A stretch of DNA of 64,000 nt from Musa acuminata AAA Group (Eukaryota > Streptophyta > Magnoliopsida > Zingiberales > Musaceae): NCBI RefSeq assembly GCF_036884655.1, contig NC_088339.1, forward strand, positions 29,110,501-29,174,500. Direction: 5' to 3'. Both the position numbers and the translations under genes were made by a program. How positions within the stretch are numbered: the first letter of the stretch is position 1; every line of letters starts with the position of its first letter. Shown here one piece after another: positions 11,548 through 24,800 of this stretch. Under the pieces are notes generated by a model. That model had not been told where the DNA came from. It ran no database searches and saw only the letters and a list, made by a program, of their open reading frames with translations.

Positions 11548-12065
11548 TTGAGTTCAGTCTCTATCGAAGAAGACGTCAGCTGCATGGATTCAAGATGCAC
11601 ATTTATTCCGCCCTTTGGTGTTCTGAAAGAAAATCCAATACCTCCAACGTATGGGAACAGAAGGGAACTGTTCTCATTACCTGTAAGTGATCTTGGTTTC
11701 TTCGGTTTCACTCGAGGAGATTCGTCGAGCCCGTAATGACAACGAGTGTTCCTGCACTTGTCGTCAAGGAGGCTCGAGGAAGAGGAGGATCCATGTTTTG
11801 AATCCAGAACGTGTTAGTCGTGGCACATCTGGAAGAAGAGGAAGACGAAGAAGAAGAATGGGGGTTCTGTGTAGCTCTCTACCTGTGCGTGTATTCACAG
11901 GGCCCGGGCTTCAATTGTTCTGGTCGGCTATCATCGAACATGGCCTCATGGTCTCTCCCTGCAGATCTCGGATCTCGTACACTCCACGGTGGACAACAAT
12001 GGCTACGAGGGTGGCCTTGTCTTCGCAGACTTCATTGCACAACAAAAAGGCACTCGACTGATTAG
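11548..12065 (+). pseudogene. Possible unidentified gene fragment
   Basis: A frame starting near 11548 (MDSRCTFIPPFGVLKENP) ends at a good donor context, cct|gtaagtga, near 11682. A second frame near 11812-12062 encodes an acidic run, then a hydrophobic patch (WGFCVALYLCVYSQGPGF) and LPADLGSRTLHGGQQWLRG. The two could be exons of one decayed gene, but no family was recognised and no clean acceptor or start was found. Confidence 0.22.
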
Positions 12066-12497
12066 AAATCGAAGCATTAACCTTGCGTGATTACAAGTGT
12101 GTGGTACTGCAAAGGTAAAGCTATCAACATCCACCAACAAAAAGCCGATACTTGTGCTTTCAGAGAAGACGTTGTCGTGCTGATATAGCAGATTATGAAC
12201 ATCAAGTGATTGCCACAGCATGCAGTTCTTAAGCGAATCAGATAGTAATGAGAAGGACGATAAAATGATGAATTCAGATCGACCATAGAGGTGAATTTAA
12301 CTGAAATTACTCGATTCATTTGCACTGTGAACCTATAAACCCAAATCAGCATAAAAAAACAGCCAGTTTTGGTTAGTTATCGGATCCAGAAAGGAGAGAC
12401 AGCGAGAGCGGAGTGTGTAGTGTAGACGTGAGCCAGCTTTGGTTGAAATGTTTGGCCGGTCAGTATTCCATCATTTTTCGCATTCGGGCTCAGTTGA

Positions 12498-13180
12498 AAA
12501 GAATAAAAGAAGAATTATTGAAGAAACTTTATTGAAGAAATTTTGAAAAAGCTTTAGTTTAAATACTGTCCACTCTCCTATTTATAAGAGGAAGAATTTT
12601 TCTCAACAGAATAAAGAATTTCTCTTAACAGAGTAGAGAGATTTCCTCATATAGTTGAGAAAATCTTATTTGCTATCATGCCCCCATAAGATGATGCTTC
12701 TGTCAAGGATATCAATTTTGGATTCATGCAAAGCAAACAGTTTACGAGTCAGAGGCTTCGTGAATAGAGCAAGAGCAAATCGTTGCTGCTGTTGTTGTTG
12801 TTACTGCGGTTGCGACGACGACGACGACAGTTGCAGCATAAGAGAAAGCTACAGCAATGAAAAAAGCTATAGCAATACTGTATGTAACAAAGGAATAAGC
12901 TGCAGTAGAAGAGGTTGCAACGATGCTATAGCATAGAAGGAAACTACAGCAGAAGTGCAACAGAGGAGAAAGCTGCAATAGAGGTGCAGCAGAGGAGGAA
13001 GCTGCAGCGATGCTACAATAGAGAAGAAAGCTGCAGCAGAAGAGGAATAGAAGATAAGAATTATTGAAGAAACTTTATTAAAGAAGCTTTAGTTTAAATA
13101 TATTAACATGTCTTTCTCCTATTTATATAGATTATGAGAGAGATTTTCCTCGACAGAATAAAAAGATTTCCTCGAAAAAA
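12498..13180 (-). mobile_element. Deleted Ty1/copia retrotransposon remnant
   Basis: Direct repeats at about 12500-12660 and 13050-13180 share attattgaagaaactttatt, agctttagtttaaata, tctcctatttata and cagaataaa, and look like LTR parts. Just inside the first repeat the minus strand encodes LFTKPLTRKLFALHESKI (about 12705-12770), the C-terminal RNase H/integrase-end signature of copia polyproteins (usual form ADLFTKPL), then a stop before the LTR. The rest of the interior is a Gln/Ala-codon-like gctgcagcag tract. Nearly all of gag-pol is missing. Confidence 0.62.
12780..13045. repeat. Imperfect GCTGCAGCA/AGAGGAAGC tandem tract
   Basis: Units such as gaggaagctgcagcgatgct and gagaaagctgcaatagagg recur about every 20-30 bases, after a short gttgttgttg and gacgacgacgac microsatellite. 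The tract lies inside the copia remnant. Confidence 0.6.
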
Positions 13181-13346
13181 AATTTATCAGATATCAACTT
13201 CTCTCTAATCCTCCTAAATCCCGGCAGCGGACCACAGATTTCCTCCTCACTTCTCTCTTGTTCTCATCCTCCCAAACCCGGCAGCGGACCACAGATTTTC
13301 TCCTCCTTTCCTGGTTCGGCCACACTAAACACGGCTCCTCCACCCA

Positions 13347-13355
13347 CTATATATT
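13347..13355 (+). promoter_or_regulatory. TATA-box candidate of the bHLH gene
   Basis: ctatatatt lies about 80 bases upstream of the ATG at 13435, the spacing expected for a short 5' UTR. Confidence 0.4.
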
Positions 13356-13434
13356 CACCGGGCGCTAGGAATCATCAGACAAGGTGCGTGCAGAGAGTTG
13401 CAGAGATAATTAATTGCCAACAGGAAGAGATACC

Positions 13435-14532
13435 ATGAGGAACTGTCACGGTGGTCGAGCAGATCTTAAGTTGGAGAGGAAGCTGGCGGAAAAATATAGG
13501 AGACTGCACATGAAGACCCTGTACTTGAAGCTTTCCTCCATCATTCCCGCGGAACACAGAACCACGGCAAAGGTAAGCATCTTGCTTCTTCCTGCGCTTC
13601 TATTTCTTTCTCGGATGTTTTATCTCCATCAGAACCCTACTGCCTGATGAATGGGTTTCTCTCTCTTTCTTCTTTCTCTTACATGATTTGATTGATCTCA
13701 GAATGCGTCATCGCCATCATCCACGTTGACATTCCTTCCTCTCACAAAGTATTCTTAAACTAATAATCGATGGACAAAATAATTGCAGTAATTGTATGTC
13801 CTGAGATAAAAGTCGTGGACTTGTCTACTTTTCTTCCATCATCTGCTACATTATAATACAAGAATTGCTATTGAGTTACAGGATATAATGACAAAGCAAG
13901 ACAACTTGGATCAAGCCACATCTTACATCAAATATCTTCGTGCAAGGATCGAAAAGTTGAAGCAGAGAAGGCTCGTGCAGACCAGCGCGGCCAGAAATGA
14001 GATGGGAACGGGCTATCTATTGCCAATCATTGAAGTAAAATACCAGGATCTGAACCTGGAGATACTTCTGATAAGTGGTGTGAACAAGAGCTTCATGTTC
14101 CATGAGGTGATCAATGTTCTCGAGGAAGAAGGTGCCGAAGTCATCCATGGTAGCTTCTCAGTCGTCGGTGACAAGATCTACCACACAATACATTCGCAGG
14201 TGATCACGATCCTTCTCTCTTTGCTCTTTACTAGTTTGGGTAGCTCGAGCTAAGGCAGATGATGATTTATGTCCAGGCAAGGGATTTTGTTTATAGGATC
14301 AGGACACCTTACCTTACCTAGGTTAATGAAATCCTTCCCAAAAAAACATGGTTTTTTTGTGTTTGCAGCTACGACTCCAATCGATCAGGATGTGTCGGTC
14401 TTCCTGTTAGCCAACAGCATTTAACCTACATGTGTGATGAGCTGTTATTACCTGTGTTTGCAGGCTGTCAGCACCAGAATTGGCTTGGAGGCTACGAGGG
14501 TATCTGAGAGACTGAAGGAGCTGGTTAAGTAA
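13435..14532 (+). CDS. bHLH transcription factor, bHLH162/bHLH118-like (3 exons)
   Basis: Exons 13435-13572, 13882-14199 and 14464-14532 join in phase 0 to give 174 aa. Residues 12-66 form the bHLH: basic part RKLAEKYRRLHMKTLY, helix 1 LYLKLSSIIP, a loop containing the first exon junction (TTAK|DIM), and helix 2 LDQATSYIKYLRARIEKLKQ. The basic region lacks the exact H-E-R triad of E-box binders (it has K-E/K-Y-R-R), as is common in this clade (group Ib/bHLH118-126-162 types, from memory). The C-terminal region (VINVLEEEGAEVIHGSFSVV, GLEATRVSERLKELVK) resembles the ACT-like tail of these proteins. Predicted nuclear regulator; target genes unknown. Confidence 0.88.
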
Positions 14533-16588
14533 TCATCTAGGAGACATGGTTTTCCAGATTCCTGAGGACATATGGACGTGTACCATGCACTTTTTTTAAG
14601 ACTGCTATTGATATGGATCATTTTCGTCGGAGGAGGAAGAAGAAGATGATCCCAACACCACGAACAGACGTACTGCTTTCCTCTTTCCTTTTTTTGAGTT
14701 GAGATTGATGCTTGGAGCTTGCACGATTGTTGTACCCTCTGTAGTCTGCAGACTATTGACTAATGGAAGCTTCTCTTGTTTCAGTGGCATTTTAGTTCTC
14801 TTAAACACGTTCTTAGCGCTCGTATGGGAATCTTCCTCGTACTCACCAAACATTTTCTTCGACCGTGTCGGCGATCCGACAACCCTTCAATAGAAAACTG
14901 GCGGCAGAATGAAACCCTTAAATAGAAAACTTTTAGTCATCAAATGCTCCGTGTTGCGTCGTTTTACCATCACCGACGGTGAGCGCATCCCCCTGCATCT
15001 TCTTCGTCGCTACCCCGGGAATCGGGACATCAAATTGACGGCGCTTCCTCACGTGTTCCCGGTGGGCGGCTGGCGGCTGGCGGCGGCGATCCAGGAACCG
15101 GCCCGGTTATGTCTCGGAGGCCCAGTTTACAAGATGGACGATTGAGCCCACATATATTTTCCAGCCCGAACTGCTTCGAGAAGAACTCGTCAACGGACTC
15201 TAATAGTTTCGTGCATAAATAGCTTATCTATCATAATATTATAAACATAATTGCAAATCAGTAATATATTTTCACAATATATTCACGTTCGATGGATCGG
15301 AGGAAAATTAATGTTACTAACTAAAAATGGCACACAATATTTGAAATTATGCATTTAAAATTTTAATAAATATATACTGATGTATTAATCTGTTCTCAAA
15401 ATAGATGAATATATTTCCAAAAAATATATATAAATATGTTTCCAAACGTAACAGTCTAAAAATATAAATGTGATTCACGCAGACGTCGATCGACTATTAA
15501 TGGTTGACTACATAGGTAAATGTGACACGATCGGTCTTTGCTTCTGCTGCTGCAATTTTTTTGGAATGAAGATGCCCAAAAGTCGCAGCCAGAGGAATGT
15601 GGTCTCGGAATCATCCTCTACATATAACCCCTTCAACCATGCACTCGAAAAGGGTACAGATAAAGGGATTCTGATTTGATGTCTTTCTCCCAAATCCTTG
15701 TAGAAATCTTTGCATCATTAATGGTCGATCAATCAAGGTGCCTGAATGTGGAATCATACATGATAGATATCTTTGATGACTTATAAATGCAGGGTTCTAA
15801 TTCACTGTACATGGAATCTTCATCGGGGCCGTCATTATAGCGGACACGTATGTGATCTTCTATTTCTTGTGGGGATGATGGCATACAATGATACTCACTA
15901 AAATTAGTTTGGCTCACAAAAGAGAAATATGAATAAAGGCTTGTATAAATCATGAAGATATAGTTTTGGTTTGGCTGATCATTTCACTAGTCTCGAGTCC
16001 AAACGCAATGGCAGAGTCCACCACCATTACATCCGCAATCTCTTTCAGATGACCACCACATGCATGCTAACATAAGGCAGGAAGGTCAATGTCTCAGGAG
16101 GCACGGAAGGTGGATGTAAGTCTGGAGTCAAAGGAGAGCCGTGAAGGAAATCTAAAAATACTGCAGAAGAAGAAGAGGCACAAGAGGATGGATTTAGATG
16201 TCTCTTGTGATCATGGACTCTTGATAATAGATAGAAAGGTGGGAAATATATAAAACAGGCTTTGATTGGGGAGAGAGAGAGAGAGAGAGAGAGAGGCAAC
16301 CCATGTGCACAAATGGAACCATAGAGAGAGAAAGTGTGTGTGGTGTGTGTGTGAGACAAACACGGAGAGAGTAGAATAGCAGTGACAAGAGGGGAGACGA
16401 AGAAAGAAGAAAGTCTTTATGGAAAGAAGAGGAAGTAGCCTATACAAGTGGGTGGCATGGGGGGAGGAGAAGATGCAGTAGAGGAGGAGGTGAGAGTAGA
16501 AGAGAAGAGAAGCTTATAAAGATCCCATATTTTTGGCTTTGCGTGGTAGCCTTAGAGGCGGCAAAGGAGTGAGTGAGGGGAGAGAGAG
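14533..16588. other. Intergenic stretch with microsatellite, no clear gene
   Basis: The interval includes the bHLH 3' region, AT-rich DNA at 15200-15470 and a purine-rich tract from about 16260 to 16588 that is probably promoter and 5' UTR of the downstream kinase. Short frames at 14909-15145 and 15729-15953 have no recognisable motif. Confidence 0.5.
16270..16295. repeat. (GA)n microsatellite
   Basis: About 13 GA units about 300 bases upstream of the Raf-like kinase start. GA repeats are common in plant core promoters and 5' UTRs. Confidence 0.8.
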
Positions 16589-19500
16589 ATGAAGGAAGGG
16601 GGCGGAGATGGGTTCGTGAGGGCGGACCAGATCGATCTGAAGAGCTTGGACGAGCAACTGGAGCGGCACCTCAGCCGGGCATGGACGATGGAGAAGAGGA
16701 AGGAGGAGGAGAGGAGGGAGAGGCGGAGGGAGGAGTGGGAGATCGACCCATCGAAGCTGCTCATCAAGGGGGTAATCGCCAGGGGCACCTTCGGCACCGT
16801 CCACCGTGGGGTCTACGACGGCCAGGACGTCGCCGGTAAAAAAAGAGATCGGAGAGATAGGAGGAATTCCGATGCATATTTGGTCTTCTCTGTCCAATAA
16901 TGCTTGCGTTTTACTGCCGAAAATTGATCTTTTTGGCGATCGATTAGGGCTTTTTGCTTCATCGAATTTTCTCGTTTCGTGATTTCCTTCGAACTCTTCG
17001 AGACATCCCCTCTTTGTCTTGCGTCGAATCTACTGAATTCAATTGCTTCGAAGTGCTTCATCATCTTTCGAAGAATTCCCTTTTTTTTTCTAGATTATTT
17101 GTTTTTATTTTTTTTCTGTGGAATCCGTTTAGACTTATGCCCTTTCTCTCCGTCTCCTGCTGAATCTGTTCGTATTTTCTACGATGCACAGACTCTGCTT
17201 GTTCCTTTACGTAGTGATGGAAATGAAGGGGAAAAGTATGCCTACTTGTCTCGTCATCAGTTTGGAGAAGATTCAAATGCAAATTTCCATTTGTGATACC
17301 ATGATCTTTCTGTTTACGTCTCTGCTCTTGTGTTTGCCGGGTGATATGCTTCACCTTTTGGGGTTTGGTACGCCCCGGTTGGGCTTATAAAGGCTATTGT
17401 TCATTGATGTAGCCACAAACCTGCCTGTGACTTCACATGCTGGGTGGAGTGTTTTCCGTGACACTTGTTGCATCAGTTGTTTTCTCCCTTGTACTTCATG
17501 TGAACCGAACTAAACAACTATTACTGGTTTGACGTGGGTGTTGGTCTTGTGATATCTAAAGCAGAACAGAAAGCTGTAGCACTGACAAATGATGACAAGA
17601 AATGGTTGATATGCTATGCACTCTGGGGTGATTGAGTTTGACATTGTGTGTGTTTGATGCATGGTAGTTCATCTGTTTCAGCATTAGCAGGCACTTAAAT
17701 ATGTAAAACAGACTAATAAAAGTTGTGTTTTGCTTCAGAATCATTCTCTGGGGTTTACCTGAGTGAGCACCGGAAACCACATCCCTCTTGCTCATTTGTT
17801 TTGATGCAAGATTTTTTTTTTTTTTTTTTGAGTTTTGCATGTTGACCATGGATTTGAAGACGATTACACATTCAGCGTGTACGCTGCACTTCTTTTGCTA
17901 GTTGTTAAAGGATATCTTTTTTACTGCTCTCAGTGAAGTTGCTAGACTGGGGCGAAGACGGAAACAGAACGGAAGCTGAAGTTGCGGCACTGCGGGCAGC
18001 CTTCTCTCAAGAAGTCTCAGTTTGGCATCAGCTTGATCATCCCAATGTAACTAAGGTAAAGATAGTTACGTAAAGATACGATATTATTTCTGTAACTATT
18101 GCAAAACTTTAATCCGAGTCATATGCTTTTCGTGTCCATTTGCTTGATGTATTTAGTTCTTTTATGTTGCCGTCATGTTAAGCAGAAAGATTAGGTTTAC
18201 AAGGTGTCATCTGGTTGGAAATCTTCTCTGCATTCATCTTTTTTAATATGGTTATCTACTAATTCTTCTTGTTTGTGTGGCATTATGTCATTTTAAACTT
18301 CTTTTTATTTGCAGTTTATCGGTGCTGCCATTGGAGCAACAGACCTTAACATACAAACAGAAAATGGTCATCTTAGCATGCCAAGCAATATTTGCTGTGT
18401 TGTCGTTGAGTATCTCCCTGGCGGTGCACTGAAATCATTTCTTATAAAACACCACAGAAGAAAAATAGCTTTCAAAATAGTCGTCCAGATGGCTTTGGAT
18501 CTTGCAAGCGGGTGAGAGTCGGTCTTAAGTTCTTTGATTCAGAAGCTCTTAGTTCACCACATATTTTTTCTGCTTGAATGTATAAATACTTTCATGCTTC
18601 TGATCCCTGTTAAAAGAGCTCTTTGCAAAATAAATCTGTTTGTGCAATTTGCATCTCTATCTGTAGGTTAAGCTATCTTCATTCCAAAAAGATTGTGCAC
18701 AGAGATGTGAAGACAGAAAATATGCTTCTAGATAGAACAGGAAGAGTGAAAATTGCTGACTTTGGCGTTGCTCGAATTGAGGCTCAAAATCCTAATGACA
18801 TGACGGGTGAGACAGGAACCCTTGGTTACATGGCACCAGAGGTATAAGATCCCTTTTGTGATGTTAAACACCATCATTTCTTTTCTCAATATTCTTTCCA
18901 GTACATTTTTCAGCAGCATGAACTATTTGTGGAGCTGTCATAATCATTAAAGATTAACTCATTTAGATTGTGTGTTGTATCAATACATCGTCTTGAAAGA
19001 AAGATTTGCTTATGATAAGCATGCTATGATATTTTTTGTTCTTTGAGTCCATGGCATCAAGATGACATATTAGGTTGTCTTAACTTAGACGCTTGTAACA
19101 AGGAAATAATTAGACACATATATGAATGTGAAAGTTAGTTCCTGGCTGTATACACAGATAACAGAATGATGTATGCATGTTGTCTGCACTATGTATGATT
19201 GCTTGCTAGAAAAGAAGAAAAAGTCAATCTGACAGAAAACATACTGAAAGAAAGCTTCTCCTGAATTTTGTTAGGGAACTATTAGGTTTGTTGATAAAGA
19301 AAGATTAAAGATTCATCTAGACAGACACAAACAAAATGATGGACAAAATAGAGAAGAATCGAAATGGAGCTTTCCTTGAGATAGAAGAACGAGTGAAAAG
19401 GGAGGTGAAATGAATGTAGCTCGGTACAAGTACAGCATAATCTGTTCTTTGTTAAAGATTACATTTCAGTGACATAAGGGTTTGTCTTAATTACTCCATT

Positions 19501-19959
19501 GTCTTGTTTAACCATGAAGCAGTAACATGGTAGTGACACATTTGCAGGTCCTTAATGGCAACCCTTATAATCGAAAATGTGATGTTTATAGCTTTGGTAT
19601 CTGCCTGTGGGAGATATACTGCTGTGATATGCCATATCCTGACCTTAGCTTTTCCGAGATCACATCTGCAGTCGTGCGGCAGGTATGCAGTTCTCCCAAA
19701 GTCCAACAGCTGGTCGGATCACAACTGATCATCCTTAAATTCGCAGAACTTGCGGCCAGAGATACCACGCTGTTGCCCGAGCTCTCTGGCACATGTGATG
19801 AAAACCTGCTGGGATGCAAACCCTGACAGACGACCGGAGATGGATGAAGTGGTAGCCATGTTGGAAGCCATTGATACATCAAAGGGGGGAGGTATGATAC
19901 CTCCAGATCAGCAACATCAGGGATGTTGCGGGTGTTTCGGCAGGTACCGAGGCCCTTGA
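16589..19959 (+). CDS. Raf-like (MAPKKK group C) Ser/Thr protein kinase (6 exons)
   Basis: Exons 16589-16835, 17934-18055, 18315-18511, 18667-18841, 19548-19682 and 19747-19959 join in frame to 362 aa. The N-terminus ([19 protein letters not shown], then AWTMEKRK) and the C-terminus ([20 protein letters not shown]) are hallmarks of the Arabidopsis At3g22750/CBC1-CBC2 subgroup of Raf-like kinases. Catalytic elements are intact: glycine loop [19 protein letters not shown] lysine split by the first intron, [24 protein letters not shown], and the [14 protein letters not shown] segment of subdomain IX. CBC1 and CBC2 act in guard-cell light and CO2 signalling; assignment of that role here is inference. 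The cysteine-rich tail could be lipidated. The start is the first ATG in frame and matches the family N-terminus. Confidence 0.93.
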
Positions 19960-22446
19960 TCGGCTGCAAGCCATTGCTCTGGGGATGTTTAAACTTGGAA
20001 GAGACACAGCAATTTGCACAATCAATTGCAAATGTCGATGCAGAGCTGAGATATTATAGCAATGCATCTAGAGTATGTTCTTTATGTGATGATGTAAAGA
20101 CATTCATCTTCATGTGTATAACTTGGCTTCTCACTTGTACTCTGGTTACCACACCTACGCATTAATATTCTTCTATGGCCTATCATCTTATGTGGACATG
20201 AAGAAGCACAAGGCTGCATCTTCATTTTCATTGCAGAGACAAGTGGCAGCTGGTAATTACTCATGTAAGAGGACTGTCAGGCAGACAAAGGTGGGGACGT
20301 GTAGCATTAACCATCATGTTATGGTATCCAATGTGTTTACCATTCATGGAGTCTTTTAAGTATTCTCTGTCGCCGAGCTGCTTGCTTGTTTGATGGAACT
20401 TGTCGATAAGAACTACATAATAACTTCTATCTGAGGTCCCGACGGTGATCCGAAATGCTATCGCCGTTTGTGTGTATGGATGTTGGCCTTGGGCAGACAG
20501 GTGGTGGAACTCGCCATATTTATGGCGGCCTCCTGCCACAGATGGCCTCGAACGGTGAAGTAGGCAGAGAACGAAGTGGAGGAGACATGGCCAGCGTTTG
20601 GGTGCCACTAATTCGAAGCCTCAGACCGCATCATGTACTTGGCTACCATCATCCTGTGGGCGGTGGTGGGTGGGTCCGGCCAACCTTTAAATGCCCACAG
20701 GAACATTCCGATCGCATCATGTACATGGTGTGCGTCGGCCGAAGCTTGTGTGGTCGCAGAGGCACGTGCCATTCCAGCATGAAGCCAACTTGACAGCTTT
20801 AATAACCTTGTCCGAACGATATGACGAATACAAGAGCATAATAGATAAGGCTTTCTCATCGAGCTCGCCATTTCTTTGTCACCACCATATCTGTTTAAGC
20901 TGGAGAAGCTTGCTTAACCAACCTGCATATAATAAATACAGCAGCGTCTCTGTCCCCCCTATCATGCATGCATCAAGCAAAACGTCGAGCACATAGAAAA
21001 TGGCTCTGCTACAGCCACAGTAGATGTTTGGAAGGCATTCCTACCCCACCCCTTGGGATTATTACAGAGCAAACCAAGAGCCATATGCTTGCTGTTTGTT
21101 CCTCCAGGGCCTGCTGCTTTCCTGCGTCGCTTAAATAATCTTGATGTGGTGAGGGAAAGATCAATGAACCACGATGCTGGTTACAGCACTATTGTTCCTC
21201 CAGATTCTGCCTCTACTAAGCTGATTCCAACGCATCATGTCTGTCAATCAAATAGGTTGTCAATCAATCAAAGCTTCATGTCCATCATCTTCCGTGGGTA
21301 AACTCCTAAAATATCAGCTAGCTCTCATGGAGCTAATATGTCTAATTTAATGTCTTGTAGTGTACTAGACACAAAAGAGAAGAATGAAACACAAGCATAG
21401 GTTGAAGACACAAGTATATAATGTCAACATATAAAACCTAATTCAAATTATTCCTTTTATTAACTTATGAACAGTAATATTAATAAATCACTGGTACTAG
21501 TAAACCTAGAAGCCACATGATCTCTAATCTTCTACATCATTTAAATACTAATTAATGCACTATTTTTTCATTCTACGACACCCCCACACTGAGCATCTTG
21601 TTCTCTAATTTTCATCCTGATAATATTACTTAACTACATCTGCCTTCTAAAGTTCATGACAATTCCAAGTTTTGCCTAGATGTTCTTGAAATGGTTACAC
21701 ACATGCACACACACTTGGACAGGAACTTTGGCAGAAATGATACAGTGCATGCAACACTTGTAGGTAAACTTCATTTACACCTACACCCAGATTATTCATA
21801 CACCAAAATGGAAGCATCAGCAACTGCATGAATAAAGACAACTATTATATCTCATTTAAGAAAGGGGTCATAACTAATATCAGGTTTGAAAATGAGTAAA
21901 TACTCACCACAGAACAACAAAATGGTAAGAAACACAAGAATCTTGTCTCAACATATTATGTTCTGATGTATAACTAAATAAAAAAATTACATTCTATGAT
22001 GGAGCAAAATAGCAGAAACAGTATAGGAACTGCCATGATAAACAGGCAATAGACGATAAAGATACTTAATAATTTCTCCTAGCTCAATAGCAGAGATTTA
22101 CCATGACTTTTTTCTTGTCAATTCTACATGAAATATGTCTCCATATCTTTTCTGAACTAGGAAGATCTAGAGGAAGAGATTTCTCATTTATGTAGTTTCA
22201 TTCCTGCTTCAAATATCTGCAATTAGCTTCTGCATATTAGGTTTATAGAGAATCCCATATTTCATGTTATAGAGTTCAAAACCATACATAAAGCATGGAC
22301 ACTAACATGACATGTACATGGCAAGATATGGGTATAATGACATGGAAAATATTGTAAAAATAGGGCACAGCATGGCAGTTCATAGCAACTAATACATGTA
22401 TATTTGATTATAATTTTTTTACCATATACAATTTAGGCATTTGTTG

Positions 22447-22500
<54 letters not shown>

Positions 22501-23330
22501 GCCTGCTCTCTGTGTTGATCATCTTCCCAGACCAAAACCATTTGGTCATACCTAAGGTAAAAATACAAATTCAAGCAAAAGAAATAATGAACAGACATAA
22601 AGAACATAAAATGCATTGCCCAAGAGGAACCATGGGGTGCTTACTATATGACAAGCAGGTATTCATCAAAGGAAGCTGAATTGCACAACTACAGAGAATG
22701 TTGTTAAACACTACAAGAGCCTAATCGGCAGAAAGTTGAATTTGACTGAAAAACCATAAAGATTCTGCTTGAATAAACACAATAATTCGAAAAACAATGG
22801 ATCATTATTTAAAGTCTTCTTGTAGATGTTCACAAGAGGTCTTTGAAAAGGCTTGCCATACTTAAAACAGCTAGTTAATTTAGCAAAACCAGACTACAAA
22901 AATCATCATCTCAACATGTTTTTAAAAAAATGATCCTTCGAGTGAAACAGCTTCCTTAAGTTTCTTGTAAAAGTAGGTATTGAAAAAATGATAGTCTCCT
23001 CTTGGTCATTCAGCCACAGATGAGGGCCTTTGCAGGTACCTAAAACAAGCCACTGCTCAACATATACAAACATGAATGTGAATGCTACCTAACTTTGTAT
23101 CATCAAGAAATTAAACAAAAGTTAGATTTAGTAAAAGTGTTAAAAGCAATGCAGAGCAACTCAGAAGACAAGAATTGCTATTCTGTGCGCTGGTCTCACA
23201 TTGGTTCTTATGGACAAAGTTAGATTTCATAAAAGTGTTAAAAGCAAAGCAGAAGACAAGAATTGCTATTCTGTGCCCTGGCCATATCTATTAAGCCAGT
23301 AAATTCAAATTACTGTGCACTGGTCTCACA
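19960..23330. other. Intergenic DNA, no supported gene
   Basis: The kinase 3' UTR probably occupies the first few hundred bases. A frame at 20455-20793 has no family motif. From 21300 the DNA is AT-rich with many stops. A tandem duplication of about 70-75 bases containing gacaagaattgctattctgtg lies at about 23116-23190 and 23216-23282. Confidence 0.5.
22448..22500. repeat. Compound (CT)n(CA)n microsatellite
   Basis: About 14 CT units run straight into about 12 CA units. Confidence 0.9.
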
Positions 23331-24800
23331 TTACAAAGATATATTATAGTCACTAGCACGTGACATTCTGAGCTATTATAACTACGAGAAATTTCTTATT
23401 CATTGACGTATATATAGAAGCGACAGTTTCAGAAGGCAATGCCATATACACACACATGCAGAAACAAGAGATAAGGAGGTCACTTTCATGAAGGAATCAA
23501 GAGATTGCTAGAACCCAGCTGTACTGTACATGTTCCTTTCAGAAAATGAAACAAAAGCCTTCTAATAATACATATCACATACATGCCAACTCTTGCATTA
23601 GCAAGCTAGCGTTCTAAATATATATGAACTGTAGGAAACTCTTCTGCTTAGCTGTGTTATCTAAAGATGCACGCAAAGATAACTCTTGTACTCACTAGTC
23701 TCTTCAGCTTAGCGTTCTAATTAAGAGTCTACACATGCTATGCTTGGGATTAAAGATGCAACTCACAAGGTGTTCGACTGAATTCCTCTCATCTGGTTTG
23801 CAGTAAGACCATACCAATCCTTGACCTATCCTTTGTGCACTAATGGCAATGAATTTCGAAGCATGATGACTCCATGCTACCTATATTAGTTGATTAAGAG
23901 ATGTAGGTTTGAACAATTGGAACTGCTCGCAGAAGTTGACCTGTTGGTGGCTTTTGAATTGGAAACACGCACAATGATTGAAGATGAAGATAAAGTTTGG
24001 TTGGAGTTGCAATTTGGATCAGGTCATCTTAATTTCCATATGCTGGAGTTGCACAACAAGCAGGTGCAGATTTGGGGCAGAGATTTAGAATAGGAACAAG
24101 ATTGGGCTTATTCTGGAAATCTGCCAGCTTCTACTTGTACATATGTCAATAGAGGCTATTCTTAGTTATCTATGGAGTTTAAGATGCACTTGATACAGGT
24201 GGATTTCCAAGTATACCTCTTTCATTTGAGGAAGCACAGCTAAGCGATCGAGTCACTTCAAGGAGGTGAATGCTATTTGTATTCATCAAGTGAAGGTGAA
24301 TCTAATGTCTTGGTAAATCTCCAGCTTAGAGTAATTAGACTTGAATGGTAGGTAAAGAAGCAGCAATACTTCCACGGGCACCGAAGGAAAAGAAAGATGA
24401 GAAAGAAGCACATGCAGGTAAAGCAACAATTCATTACAAGGAAATAGGTCATCGACCAATCGGCAAGTTGGTTGACTCTGTCTATGGTGCATTAGATGCA
24501 GATGCAGCAACAAGCTTAACCTCGACAACAATGGAAGACATGGAGTTGGATGAACCAGCTACAGGTGGTGGGTGCAAACATTTCACTACGTCTTCAGTAG
24601 TTAACATATCTACGGTGGTAAAGAATAAGCCTGTAAACTTATTTCAGCATGCAATCAAACTGTGACACTGCAACTTCAGCATGAAGACGAGCACGGTGGT
24701 GGTGACTCAAATGAAGGTTAGAGTAATCCCTTTGCTGTAACACTGAGTTATAGAGCTTGACATTTAAGTGGAAATTTAGCATAATTTATACACATCTGTA
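23331..24800 (+). pseudogene. Decayed copy of the GT61 stem-exon region
   Basis: About 1.45 kb closely matches 51112-52565, in the same orientation, from gatatattatagtcacta to aatttatacacatctgta. It carries counterparts of the stem exons of the GT61 gene at 49.9-54.0 kb: GFPSIPLSFEEAQLS, then KEAAILPRAPKEKKDEKEAH, DAATSLTSTTMEDMELDEPA, and a remnant of the NQTVALQLQHED exon. In the first exon copy aagcgatcgagtc replaces aagcaatgagtc, shifting the frame, and the donor ggtgagtg has become ggtgaatg. Neither the anchor exon nor the catalytic exon is present. It is best read as a segmental-duplication fragment without function. Confidence 0.78.

Noticed and set aside
20455..20793. 112-aa plus-strand frame
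   Set aside because: No family motif; codon pattern and flanks look intergenic.
22419..22616. Frame with CVCVCV and RERERE runs
   Set aside because: Translation of the CT/CA microsatellite, not a gene.
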